From positions 663,125 to 694,525 of the forward strand of contig BFEA01000243.1 of assembly GCA_003427395.1 (NCBI GenBank): 31,401 nucleotides of DNA, written 5' to 3'. Shown here one piece after another: positions 18,047 to 27,143 of this stretch. The notes beneath the pieces are model-generated. The model searched no databases and was not told the origin of the DNA. It worked only from the letters and a program-made list of their open reading frames with translations. This DNA is from Chara braunii (taxonomy: Eukaryota > Streptophyta > Charophyceae > Charales > Characeae). The translations under genes and the position numbers were made by a program. Positions within the stretch are counted from its first letter, which is position 1. Each line of letters starts with the position of its first letter.

Positions 18047-19482
18047 TCATACGGGTTTGGTGGTTCCTTTCTTCACCAACCCTGACACTAGGTTCCATGA
18101 CAAGCTCTGGGGTAGATCACCATGGAATGACATCATGTTAGCCAGGAAATGAGTCATTTCATTGGAAGAGGACTCTACTAATCCAGAGGGATTCCGAAAA
18201 GTAGGGTTCCCTCCCAATGGAGACTCACTTGTTAATGCCTCACTCGGCTCACACTCTGTCAATGTTAAGGACTGCAGAGACAACTCAATCATGGTATGAG
18301 GGTCATCTGTTCTTCGTACCAGTTTATTAGGCAAATCTCCAGTGAGGAAATGAACATACACATTGACCTTTCTCTTCTTCTTAATTTTTATTTTTTCATC
18401 ATGTTTAAGAGCAAGAAGCCTCATACCTCCCGGATGTCTGGGATTCAACTTATTCCATGAACTATCACAAATATGGTCCATTGCATCTTTCTTTGCCACC
18501 CCACTCCTTACATCCTCCTCAAGAGGCTTACAATAGGTGGTAGTATGTCCACTTTCGCCACAATAGTAGCAAGTAAAACTCCTCTTAGGACGCTCATCAT
18601 ATTTTCTTCTCTCTCTGTTTCCTCCATCACCATTCTTCCCATTCCTTTTGGTTCTGGACGAATCCCCCTTCTTACCATGATTTTCGTTGTCATCATCATC
18701 GTCGTCATCCTCCTCACTTTCAGCCCTTTTCTTTCCTCTGCCATCCACAGCATGCGTTGCAGGCCTTGTAGGCATAAAATTAGCCATCACTTTCTGAAGA
18801 ATATTCTCAGCAGCCAGATTGCTTCCTCTATTCATTCCATTCTCAGTCTCCCAGTCCTTGGCCAAAGTACTGATCTGATCTAGTGACCATTTCTTATGGG
18901 AGACAGTAGGTAGAGTTCTTATGATTGCAACCATTTCATCCCATCTGAGAGGATAGTGTTAAGCTTGATTAAGAACTGCTTGCCTTTCAGTGTCAGTAAA
19001 ATTTGTCAAAAATATATGGCATCTCTGAGCTTCGTCCAAATATGGAATCCTTCTTGCTGTTCGGATGAAGGTCTGAAGAAAAACATTGAAGGTGTCATAT
19101 TTAGCTCTTCTGATGTTAAGTAAATCCTTAGTTGTTGTTGGAACCGAATCTTTCTCAAATCCCTTTTTCAATCTTTCCTTGACCTCTTCCCAATTAGTGG
19201 CCCCTTCCATCAATTCTTGAACTGTCAGTCTTGAGTCAGTATCACAGTAAAATAGAAGGTGCTTAAGCTGTTGCTTATCTGTCCAACCATAACTAAGTCT
19301 AAATAATTCATACTCATCCAGGAAATCATTAACTTGGGGTCCTCTGAAGCAGGGAATTCTATGTCTGACCCTCCTTTTATAGTATCAACTCTCTCGACCA
19401 GTTCCCCTATAACCCCAACCAAGGTCTCTTCATTGGTCCCCGCAGATGTACTTGGTCTTACTCGCCCTGCCATCTTGACCAT
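18047..19482 (-). pseudogene. gag: Gag polyprotein, broken
   Basis: Structural protein that forms the particle and packages RNA. ORF 19482-19225 starts MVKMAGRVRPSTSAGTNEE and reads the N-terminal part. A one-base shift near 19340, after FPASEDPK, moves the reading to another frame, in which a capsid-like helical region continues into ORF 19213-18959 (GATNWEEVKERLKKGF). A single in-frame stop at 18959 separates it from ORF 18934-18047, which holds the nucleocapsid: a Lys/Arg/Asp-rich stretch and the zinc knuckle CYYCGESGHTTTYC (C-x2-C-x4-H-x4-C, near 18550-18590). So gag is recognisable from end to end with one frameshift and one stop. Confidence 0.85.
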
Positions 19483-19609
19483 AAACTTTTCCCAAGTATT
19501 CTCTTCTCTTTCTGTGACTCTTGTCCTTTTCCTTCTCTGCCCTTCAATCTCTCACTCTTCTGGCAAGAGATACAGGCTCGTTGCTCTCTTCTCTTGTCTG
19601 CTCTACCCC

Positions 19610-20104
19610 CTAAGAGTTCTGTACATATAGGGTATAAGCAATAATTGATTCGGTAGTGATCAAGGGCAGTGCGATCCTTCTCAACCTTCCAATGTAATCT
19701 TCAATCAACTCTCTCTCATCATCCCTACTCAGTCTTCTGTCATACCTTTTTATAGTACCTCGAATCATAAAATATCGAGTCAGGTATATAATCTCATAAT
19801 CAAACTGCATCCTTTACAGCCCACTGTTGACCCTTCGTGCAAGAGAGACCCGTTCTTGAAAAGTGTGATATGATACTCTCTCAGGAGTCCCCACTTTCAC
19901 TACCTTTAACAGATAGTTTATCTAAGTTTGTTCAGTGGTAACTCTGAAGGCAGAATCTCTCATGCGGTCTAAGAAAGGCTGCAAAAACTCAAGCTCATCC
20001 AGGGTAGAAAGACTTCTGTCAGAGATCCGGAGAGTCCCTTCTATCTTGACTACTCTACCTTCCAACACAACTCCCAGTGTCAGCTGTTCAGTCAAGCTGG
20101 ACAT
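19610..20104 (-). pseudogene. Two B domains directly upstream of gag
   Basis: One frame from ATG 20104 to the stop at 19610, 165 codons with two internal stops (TAG at 19922-19924 and a TAA near 19811). The first half (EGTLRISDRSLSTLDELEF, later MRDSAFRVTTEQT) and the second (RGTIKRYDRRLSRDDEREL, later RRIALPLITTESIIAYTLYV) align with each other and with the B domains at 4271-4522 and 5353-5760: a strand, a long charged helix, and an I-x-Y-T-x-Y-type strand. ATG 20104 lies two bases after the stop of the preceding A domain (TAA-CA-ATG), an arrangement suited to termination-reinitiation. Function unknown. Confidence 0.6.
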
Positions 20105-20106
20105 TG

Positions 20107-20679
20107 TTAAACATCATAAACAATATCTGAAAGGTAGATTTCAGGTTTGACATAATCAGAGATTTCGAATCTGTGTTCAAAGGTACTCAGAAGTAAGAAT
20201 TTTATCATCACAGTGGAGTCTTTTTCTCTTGCTCTACCAATCTCAGCAATAGCTTCCAACAACGGCATCCAATCTCTCCTGCCTTCAAATCCCTTAGCAA
20301 TCGAGAACTCAGGAAGCCTCTCAAATTGTCTTACTTCTTTCCCCCAGGTTACTTTTCTCTTTAACCTTTCAAGCCACTTCTTGGTTCTTGTGAGACTAAT
20401 ATAAGTACCTGTCTGACACTTCAAGTAGTCATCTTCCTTTTCTAGACCTACTGGTACGTAAATCCGTACGTCCAGGCTGCCAGTACTCAGAAATTTGACC
20501 ACTGGAATGTGAAATATTGTGGGCCCTCTCTCACAAGTCTCATATCTCAGGATCACAAAAGGATTATCACTCCCTACCACCTCATAGAGCCTACCCCTCA
20601 CAATAGTTATACTGACTACTGAGAGTATTCTTTTTGGTCTCTCTTCACTTTCCATGCAAACTCTATCATGGCATACCAA
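20107..20679 (-). pseudogene. Domain A, third copy (A4)
   Basis: Unrecognised protein. The first twenty or so codons overlap the end of the preceding A copy out of frame, so the real join is a frameshift near 20640 (RPKRILSVVS). Shared with the other A copies: FVILRYE (YEVVRYE elsewhere), SLDVRIYVP, a Lys/Arg/Leu helix, FSIAKGF and the Trp-containing helix RRDWMPLLEAIAEIGR. The C-terminal tail FEISDYVKPEIYLSDIVYDV is specific to this copy. It ends with TAA at 20107, two bases before the ATG of the B pair. Confidence 0.55.
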
Positions 20680-21095
20680 TTGTGTCTTGGGAGTGTGAGT
20701 CCCTCAACATGTGGAGACGGTATTCCAACAAAAGGTCTGATATAGGTGCTAAAGGAGAAGTCTCTTCCCTCTCGCTCTAATGTTCTCTTCTCATCATCCA
20801 CAAGGTTCGACACTCGTTGCCAACACGCACCTTTTCCGTTTTCATCAAATCTCTGCTTTGACACATAAATCCCAATATCATATTCATCAAGATCAATAAA
20901 ATAGCATGTAAAAACATAACGACTGTAATGTTCTTGTCCCGGTCTCTTTATAGATTCATACCTCACGATCTCATAAGGAATTACAGCCTTACACACTATA
21001 GAATTAATAGAGTCCAACAACTTGTCTATCTTAACCTTACTCAGCCCTCCATAGCCTCTTATCAGTCTAAGCTTAGATCTCTCTTTCAAGGGCAC
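20616..21095 (-). pseudogene. Domain A, second copy (A3)
   Basis: Unrecognised protein, about 150 residues. PYEIVRYES at 40-48, CYFIDLDEYDIGIYVSK around 64-80, a charged helix with DDEKRTLEREGRDF, FVGIPSPH and HNWYAMIEFAWKVKRD. It aligns along its whole length with A2 (21110-21595). The codon at its open-frame limit is GTG and no ATG starts it, so it looks like the continuation of A2 after a frameshift at about 21100 rather than a separate gene. Confidence 0.58.
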
Positions 21096-21109
21096 ATAGC
21101 GTCGACTTA

Positions 21110-21595
21110 TCAGACTCTTTGACCTCTCTTCACTCTCTGGGCAAACTCAATCACTGCAAACCAATCATCTTTTGATAAATTTACATCAGGTAAGGGAGGA
21201 GTTGGGAATCCCTTGAAGACAGTAAATCGCGTCGATCCAGTGAAGCAATTGTTCTCTCTCTCAAGCCTCTCTTTCTCTCTCAGTACCACCTCTTCAGCAA
21301 ATCCCCAACATCTCTCATACACTGCGTCAGCACTTCTTTCTTTTGGGACATAGATTCTTACATCATACACATCCAGATCTGTGAAATAGAAAGTCAATAC
21401 ATATAATCGTTCCTGTTCCCATCCGCTCTCGACCATCTCATACCTGACAACTTCGTATGAAAATGCCTTTCCCTTGCTCAGAGTATTCAGCGACCTTAGG
21501 AGACATTCAATCTTCTCTTGACTTGGACCCGAACCTCTGCCAAAATTTGACCTTCTTTGTCTGATTACTTCTGCTGAAATCTCTTCAGCTCTCAT
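21110..21595 (-). CDS. Domain A, first copy (A2), first ORF of the large element
   Basis: The in-frame ATG is at 21595, about 25-35 bases after a possible primer binding site and LTR end. The product has 161 residues. YEVVRYE at 47-53, FYFTDLDVYDVRIYVPK at about 69-85, then a Glu/Arg-rich helix (LREKERLEREN), FKGFPTPPLPD and KDDWFAVIEFAQRVKRG. I know no family with this pattern. The alternating hydrophobic strands followed by two helices suggest a compact alpha/beta fold. As the first frame after the leader it would be translated most efficiently. It is followed at once by a homologous copy, A3. Confidence 0.58.
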   Translation of the reverse strand: MRAEEISAEVIRQRRSNFGRGSGPSQEKIECLLRSLNTLSKGKAFSYEVVRYEMVESGWEQERLYVLTFYFTDLDVYDVRIYVPKERSADAVYERCWGFAEEVVLREKERLERENNCFTGSTRFTVFKGFPTPPLPDVNLSKDDWFAVIEFAQRVKRGQRV

Positions 21596-21616
21596 GACCA
21601 CCGTTTCTTTTCTGTC

Positions 21617-21628
21617 TTGTCAATACCA
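21617..21628 (-). other. Possible primer binding site of the large element
   Basis: On the minus strand TGGTATTGACAA directly follows ...AATCAACA. It shares TGGTAT with the tRNA-iMet primer site, then diverges. Position and the CA before it favour the call; the poor match beyond six bases weakens it. Confidence 0.3.
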
Positions 21629-21669
21629 TGTTGATTATCGGTAGCCAGTTACTACCATAACAATAACTG

Positions 21670-21864
21670 TCACGTATAGGAGGGATTGGAACAGTCTTGT
21701 ATGTTACTGGCATTATGCCCCATTTGATCACTCACGAGAGTCAGTGCGTGTTCCATCATCATAATAATTTGCCGATTATACTCCTCAACTGCACTCTCCC
21801 TCCAGGTCTCCGCGGTGCTCTGATGCAACGAGCAGGAGACTCTAACTGTGTTGCTGCTCTCCAT
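21670..21864 (-). pseudogene. Truncated copy of domain-B ORF B2
   Basis: Identical in organisation to 4271-4522 for its first 46 or so residues (MESSNTVRVSCSLHQSTAET onward), then diverges after LVSDQ into an unrelated tail and a stop. The strand IEYTYY and the final helix are missing, so the domain cannot fold in the same way. The break point, 21725, is the left limit of the duplicated block. Confidence 0.6.
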
Positions 21865-22451
21865 ATCCTTACTGGTCTCTCGCTACATCAGTTCACCCAA
21901 CTTGTGACAAGTGACTCTAGGATCATCCGGATACGAAAAGGCTATTGAGTGGATTGTTGTTTAGAACAGTTGTTTCAGATTGTTGTTTCTTGTCGCTGTT
22001 CCAGGTTGTTGTTCTCCGGTTGTTGTTTGTCTGCAGTTTGGTTTCCAGTTTGACTACTGTTTCTGGGATGACCGCCATGAAGTGTTGTTCTCAGGCTACT
22101 GTTTTCAGGATGCTTTCCTCCGAGCTAACTGTCTTGTTGATTGAACTTGAGTTAAATAGCGGTTGAATCACTAATTAATGCTATCTTGATTGACTGTTTC
22201 GCTGATTAAATGCCAACTGAGTTATGACTGATAGGTAATAAAGTAGTCATTGAGCGATAACAGGGCAACAACTGAATGATGTTAGAACACTGCTTCCGGG
22301 CTCCGATTACTTCCTAAAGTGCTGTTTTGAGTTCTGAGTATCGCCAAAAATGCTCCGTTTCAAGTACCGAATACTGTCGAGAATGCTCTGTTCAAATCTT
22401 GAACACTTCCAAACAATGCTCAGTTCAAATTCTGAATACTGCGGAGAATAC

Positions 22452-22697
22452 TCAGTTCAAATTTTGAATACTATCTGACTGCTCTGGATATTGTTGATTG
22501 GGTTCACTGTTGCTTGTGCTGCCACTCGAATTGACCGCTTTACTGATTAAATACAAATTAAGAAACGGCTGGATTGTTGTCGTGTGCTGCTCTAGATACT
22601 GCCCAAAGCACCATTGAGAATAATATTCGGGGTGTTGTTCTGAATGTTGGGCGCTGCTCAGGATATCGGTTTGAATATTTTTCTTTTTATTGCTCAC
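22452..22697 (-). CDS. Gln/Ser-rich ORF, copy 2, doubtful
   Basis: Counterpart of 5111-5398 with a few substitutions and no stop. Low complexity and partly minisatellite-encoded; no domain recognised. Confidence 0.22.
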   Translation of the reverse strand: MSNKKKNIQTDILSSAQHSEQHPEYYSQWCFGQYLEQHTTTIQPFLNLYLISKAVNSSGSTSNSEPNQQYPEQSDSIQNLN

Positions 22698-23568
22698 CCG
22701 CTTTTCCTTGCTTGCTCGACTGTTTCTGACTAAGAGCAGGTACTGTGTGGCTTCCCATCAGATTCACAGAAATAGATGGTGTACTCAATGATGCTTTGTC
22801 CTCTCTCTAAGTCCAACGCATGTTTTCTTATCATCTTAGTTGGGATTGTCTGACTCTAATCGCACTCTCTTTCCATCCTTCTGTTCTGTCTTGATGTAAC
22901 GAATAAGTAACTATCACTGTATGACCTTCAACCTTTCTGCCAACGATGACACTCCCCTTTGTTAACAAAGTCTGCAACAGTAAGGCACGCTCACGGAGTT
23001 TGATCCGTTCTCCTGATTTATTATGTTGGTATCTACGCCGATCTGGTGGGGTCAGTTTTGGGTTAGCCCAATTTTGGCTTAAATGACCTGGCCTGTCAAG
23101 TCCAAATAACGTCTGAGTTCACTCTAATTTGGCTCCCCATAGGCCAGGCCGAATTTACATGATCAAATTCGTCAAAAAACAAGGCAAAACTAAATAATTC
23201 AAAAACGAAAATTCAACGGTCGAAGTACGGTCCGAAACCACTATGCGGCGGCACAATCATTAATCATCACGACAAGACGGCGACCCAATCCAGTATCCCA
23301 TAATGAAATACTGACAAGCATTTTCTTCTCCTCAAAACACAAGCGTTGTCTTATGCCTGGCGGGTACCCGTGTCCGATGGCAAGGAGGAGGCTTATGACC
23401 CTCCATGAAGGGGGTGATAAGCCTCCTACCAATGCGGCCGCGGGTTGCCCTCCTTTTGAGGTCCTGCCGCGCGATGTCAGTTCGAGGAGCACCCACTGAC
23501 TGTATACGTGGAATCGGCCTACTTAGGCCACAAAAAATGGTTCAAAATCCGAACCGTTGGCTTCCCAT

Positions 23569-23759
23569 GAAAGGACAAACCAACAGGTAGAAAATCAGAT
23601 TTAGAAAACTAAATAATAATAATAAAAATTAAATAACAATAATAACCACAGAGAAAGGAAAAGNGAAAGGACAAACCAACAGGTAGAAAATCAGATTTAG
23701 AAAACTAAATAATAATAATAAAAATTAAATAACAATAATAACCACAGAGAAAGGAAAAG
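23569..23759. other. Assembly scar: single N flanked by a 95-bp exact direct repeat
   Basis: 23569-23663 is repeated exactly at 23665-23759 with the only N of the window at 23664 between them. The paralogous block (about 9866-9960) has this sequence once. Two contig ends overlapping by 95 bp were evidently joined without merging. Confidence 0.92.
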
Positions 23760-24509
23760 AAAAGAAAGGGCGGCGTCACAAAATCTCTCCGTGCACCAGC
23801 CTTGCTTGAACCACGCCCCGCGCTCACACACGGATTTGGGGTTCATTTTCTTTCTTTTCCCATTTTCCTTTCCTTTTAGTTCTCACTGTATCTGCCTCTT
23901 AACCTGGCCACCGAAGTCCGCACGATTCGAACAAACAGTTCCGGTAGGCAATTTTACGAGGGGTCGATAAGACCCAGGCCATGAGATGACAGTTGCGGTC
24001 TGAGACCTTAATCGGTGGCCTTCCCTATGATATGACAGATCAACCAGGTGGGAATCGGCAATTCAAAATTTTGGAAAAGAAAACATAGCATCGCTGTGAC
24101 CCGATGCCACAGGATATTCCCCATACTAAAGCGGGTTTAAATTTTTGGCGTTTTATTTTCTTTTCGTCTTTCCTTTTTCCGACAATGACTTTTCTGTCTC
24201 ATGTATCCTACCCATAACTCAGTAGAGAGGCGCTCGGTGCGCGGTTGAAAAGACCAGGCCAGCCCTCTCACCTCCGCGTCCCAGGACGAACCAGGCGGCT
24301 CCCACGGCCACAGGCCGATTGTGCTCTGTTGTACAGCAGGGCGCCGAGTCTGCGTGGACCAATGGAAGTCCTGTGGCGCATCCCTTTTGCTGAGGGCTAC
24401 GCCACCGGGCCTGTCCACGCGGAAAGACAATCCAGGTACCAGAGCAGGAAATTGGTACTATGCAAAGACTCGGTTCACAGGAGGGCCGGGACACCGTGCA
24501 CTCTGACAG

Positions 24510-25267
24510 CGTGCGGGAGGTGACACTTGGCAGAAAAAGCAGGTGCCACCAAGGGCGCTTGCACGGGCACCACCAAGAGCGCGGCGCCAAGGCCGCCGCA
24601 CATGCGCGTGCCACGCGCCCACGCTGCCCCGTCCCGGCCCGCTCCCGGATTTACATTATCAAGATTCGGGATTTTTGCTCACGTTTGAACCGAGGCGCCT
24701 GCCGAGCCATGCGCGTGTGTAAGCACCCTCGTAACACACTCGCCACAAAGTGTACGTGTCCTTGTAGTACAGCACACTCGTGTTGAAGAGGTGCCGTGCT
24801 GGCTATTTACCCCCCCCCGCCCCCCCATTGGCTGCTGGTGCCTGCGCACGTGGACACCCTGCATTGCCACGTGGCAGCTTACTGTGTACTTGAAGACCCC
24901 CTGTGTCAGGGGCTGCTCTACAGTGTTGAGGGTCTGCTCACATAGCAGACCCTAGATCTGCAGATCTGCAGAACTGCTGCTGCTGGGGGCTGATTAAGAT
25001 CTCAGCCCCCTCTCTCCTCCAGCTGGCTGCTGCAGCGAAGGCCAAAACCCTCCTGGTCTTGGTGTACCTTGTGCCCTTGGAGACACCAAGGTCCAGGTAT
25101 CTCTTCTCCCTCCCCCCTTCCTCTACTAACCCACTCTCCCTACCTCTCCTTTCTCCTCTTACTCACCCCTTCTCTTTCCCCCACCTTCTACTGCATTTTT
25201 TCTCTCCTCCTTTTACCTTCCCCACCCCACCTTTCTCTCACGACCCATTCTTTTACTCTCCTTTCTT
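24510..25267. other. Non-coding: GC-rich stretch, hairpins, then polypyrimidine tract
   Basis: 24516-24600 resembles part of the leader at 2861-2915. 24806-24826 is C-rich. Two CACGTG boxes (about 24846 and 24868) stand 22 bases apart. Three perfect or near-perfect hairpins lie at 24930-24952, 24985-25010 and 25052-25097. From about 25098 to 25276 the plus strand is almost pure C/T. Overlapping ORFs are composition artefacts. Confidence 0.6.
24930..25097. repeat. Three consecutive hairpins
   Basis: GGGTCTGCT-5-AGCAGACCC (24930-24952), GGGGGCTGA-8-TCAGCCCCC (24985-25010) and CCTGGTCTTGGTGT / ACACCAAGGTCCAGG (25052-25097, near-perfect). Between the first two is an ATCTGCAGATCTGCAG repeat. Confidence 0.75.
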
Positions 25268-25546
25268 TATTTCTTTGAGAAAACTACAACGCAGTAATGG
25301 TTTGAGTATCTAAATGCATTTCAAACTGTCGTTTTTAATTCCAGTCCCGTGGGGAGTTTACTAAGCAGTAAAAACTCCGCTTTGCAGAAAAGTCACACAG
25401 CGGAGTTTGGAACTGTAGTTCAGTCAGGTAGATGGCCGGGGTTTTTTTTTTTTTTTTTTTTTTTTTTCCCTAGGCTGTGCGCCGAGCCGCGCCACGCCTG
25501 GAAGGAAAAAAAAAAAAAAAAAACCCGACAGCCCCGTGGTAGGTGT

Positions 25547-25605
25547 ACAACCGAGATGTCTTGGCCACACCCCTAATTGGCCACAACCGAGATGTCTTGG
25601 CCACA
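25547..25605. repeat. 23-bp perfect direct repeat inside the TIR element
   Basis: ACAACCGAGATGTCTTGG plus CCACA at 25547-25569 is repeated exactly at 25583-25605 (period 36). A third partial copy (GCCACAGCCGAGAT) follows. Confidence 0.9.
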
Positions 25606-25881
25606 GCCGAGATTAAACCACCACTACCCTTCACAGCCAAACGCGAAGTCTCAAGAGTAGCGTACTCCGACGAAGTGGGGGGCTCGGGACAGGGATGGAG
25701 GCCAAAAGAGAGAAAAAAAAAAAAGAAAAAAAAAAAAGTAAAGCAACGAGAAACTTCGAATCCACCTACGTCGGGAAGGCCCTCACGTCACCAGTGCTTT
25801 GAGGAATATATCTGGCCAGGACGTGAAAAACATGAAACATGACATTTTCCTTTTTTGTTTCTTGTTGTGAGGTCCTTGTAG

Positions 25882-25945
25882 CGCCCTGCCAGCCACGCAG
25901 GGCGGAGGCAGGGCGGATTCCACGCGAGGCAGCTAACTGCCTCGC
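25882..25945. repeat. Two adjacent perfect hairpins inside the TIR element
   Basis: CGCCCTGC-7-GCAGGGCG (25882-25904) and GCGAGGCAG-4-CTGCCTCGC (25924-25945). Both stems are perfect (8 and 9 bp) and GC-rich. Confidence 0.85.
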
Positions 25946-26239
25946 TTCCTTCAGTTCCTGACAAGTATTGTAGCATCCTGTATCGGACCTCAATCACAGC
26001 ATAAGGGATGTTTTTTTTTTTTTTTTTTTTTTCTCTCTCCTGTTCGTGGATAGACGGGCTCTGACTGAGGCCACCTGGCTGACTAAATTGCAGTTGCAAA
26101 CTCCGTGCTGCGACTGTTCTGCATACGACGAGTTTGTACTGCATAGCAAACTCCGCACGGGACAGGAATTAAAAACGACAGTTCGAAATGCTTTTAGGAA
26201 TTGCTTCAGTGACTGCGCCCTAGTTACCCATATTTCTTT

Positions 26240-27143
26240 TCTTTTCTTTCCTCCTTTTCTCCTTGCTTCTTGATCCCTCTCCACCTTTCCCCAACCCTCC
26301 TCTCCCCCAACTACCACCACATCATCCCCCCACCTTCCACTTCATCTTTTTCTCTCCCCCACCTATTTCTTTCTGTTCTCCTTCACTTTTTCATTCCCCT
26401 TCCCCCCTACTTCGAATTTTTTTCTGTTTTTCTTCTTTCTATCTCTCTTTTGATTTATCTTTTCTCTTTTTTCCAAAAATTTGAATTATCTTCTTCCCCA
26501 CCTTCTTGCAAGGAACATGAATGTGGACGAAGCACAGAAATCCAGAATGCAAAATCACACTGAAGTCCAAGTAGTCAAAGCCAGAGTAGATAGCACAATG
26601 GAACCGAATAACCATCCGATTGAGAATGATACAAAAAATCGTGAGTCAATGTCCATGCCCAACAGGGCAACACCAACAGTATATCCCAATGTAGCTCTCT
26701 CTTGTGAATGGCGCCAGACGCCCTATCTACTCTACAGCCTAGCCTACAACTACAGCAATGAAAGCAACCAGACAACTTGACTACCAGCGAGTGATGATGT
26801 CAACACCAATGTCGACCTCCACCTCCACCAGGTACGTGTCGTCTTCCACCCACACTCTTCCTTGTTACCCATACAGCGCCCTTCACCTCCAAAGAACCAC
26901 CTTCGCCCTTCACTTCTCCTGCACCCTCATGCGACCTGGTTATGGCCGCCAGTGCCTTGCATGCAGGCAGCGCCCTACCGCCTAGCGCTAGCCTGCTTCA
27001 CCTTAGCGCAACGCAGCTCTGCACAGCGCAACACACATGCATCCGCGCAGCGTGCCCGCAATTCTAGCATTGGCCAAGATCCATGCCTACTCGCCCTGCT
27101 TGCCTATATGTGCGTGCAGCGTGTAGGCGGCCTCCCTTCAGCC
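26240..27143. other. Polypyrimidine tract and unassigned DNA
   Basis: 26231-26480 is a long C/T tract continuing the one to the left of the TIR element. An ORF at 26481-26780 (+, 99 codons, Asn/Ser/Thr-rich) follows it and could be an exon after an acceptor near 26512, but nothing in it is recognisable. 26985-27060 repeats GCGCA/GCGCAAC words. Confidence 0.45.

Larger units (their letters stand above)
13754..22951 (-). mobile_element. Large decayed Ty3-type LTR retrotransposon with extra 5' domains
   Basis: On the minus strand the order is a putative LTR, primer site, three A domains, two B domains, gag, protease, reverse transcriptase, RNase H and integrase. This protease-RT-RH-IN order defines the Ty3 type. 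The internal part from 21628 to 13754 is nearly 7.9 kb. Roughly 2 kb of it precedes gag, which is unusual because gag normally follows the leader closely. Frames change several times and several stops interrupt it, so it is an old inactive copy. No 3' LTR matching TGTCATCG was found between 11.7 and 13.75 kb; the left end is lost or rearranged into the tandem repeats there. Confidence 0.8.
21629..22951 (-). mobile_element. Putative LTR of the large element (about 1.3 kb)
   Basis: On the minus strand it starts TGTCATCG after the polypurine-like AAAGGGGAG (22952-22960) and may end AATCAACA at 21629, next to a weak primer site; ...ACGTGACA at 21668 is an alternative end. It contains a truncated B ORF (21670-21864) and the Gln/Ser-rich ORF (22452-22697), so if this is an LTR it is derived from coding sequence. 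Similarity to copy 1 stops at 21725/4383, inside the B ORF, meaning the last 97 bases have been replaced in one copy. Confidence 0.35.
21725..24509. repeat. Large duplicated block, copy 2 (with two deletions)
   Basis: Direct copy of 4383-10715. It lacks about 247 bp (join at about 22942, where CTTTCTGCC meets AACGATGACA) and about 3.39 kb (join at about 23174, where GATCAAATTCGT meets AAAAAACAAGGC). The second join shows short A-rich microhomology, so copy 2 looks like a deletion derivative of a copy-1-like ancestor. It contains the minisatellite at 22322-22481 and a perfect 11-bp hairpin AGGAGGCTTAT...ATAAGCCTCCT at 23386-23427. Confidence 0.85.
25277..26230. mobile_element. Non-autonomous terminal-inverted-repeat element, Mutator/MITE type (954 bp)
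   Basis: The first 160 or so bases (25277-25437) match the reverse complement of the last 160 (26070-26230) at roughly three quarters identity. The best part is CTGTCGTTTTTAATTCC (25326-25342) with GGAATTAAAAACGACAG (26165-26181). The element is bounded by a 9-bp direct repeat TATTTCTTT (25268-25276 and 26231-26239), the target-duplication length of Mutator-like elements. Its left end starts GAGAAAA. It has no transposase ORF. Inside are a T26 run (25442-25467), an A18 run (25506-25523), A-rich and T-rich runs, and a 23-bp direct repeat. The target site is low-complexity pyrimidine DNA, so the 9-bp match alone could be chance. Confidence 0.65.

Noticed and set aside
18473-18883. 136-codon plus-strand ORF
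   Set aside because: It is antisense to the gag nucleocapsid, whose zinc knuckle fixes the coding strand.
25059-25313. Ser/Pro/Leu-rich ORFs in C/T tracts (also 26263-26563)
   Set aside because: Polypyrimidine DNA is open in several frames and codes only Ser, Pro, Phe and Leu, so composition alone explains it.
26481-26780. Asn/Ser/Thr-rich ORF after a polypyrimidine tract as a host exon
   Set aside because: An acceptor-like context exists, but there is no recognisable domain, donor or neighbouring exon, so it is mentioned only in the regional note.
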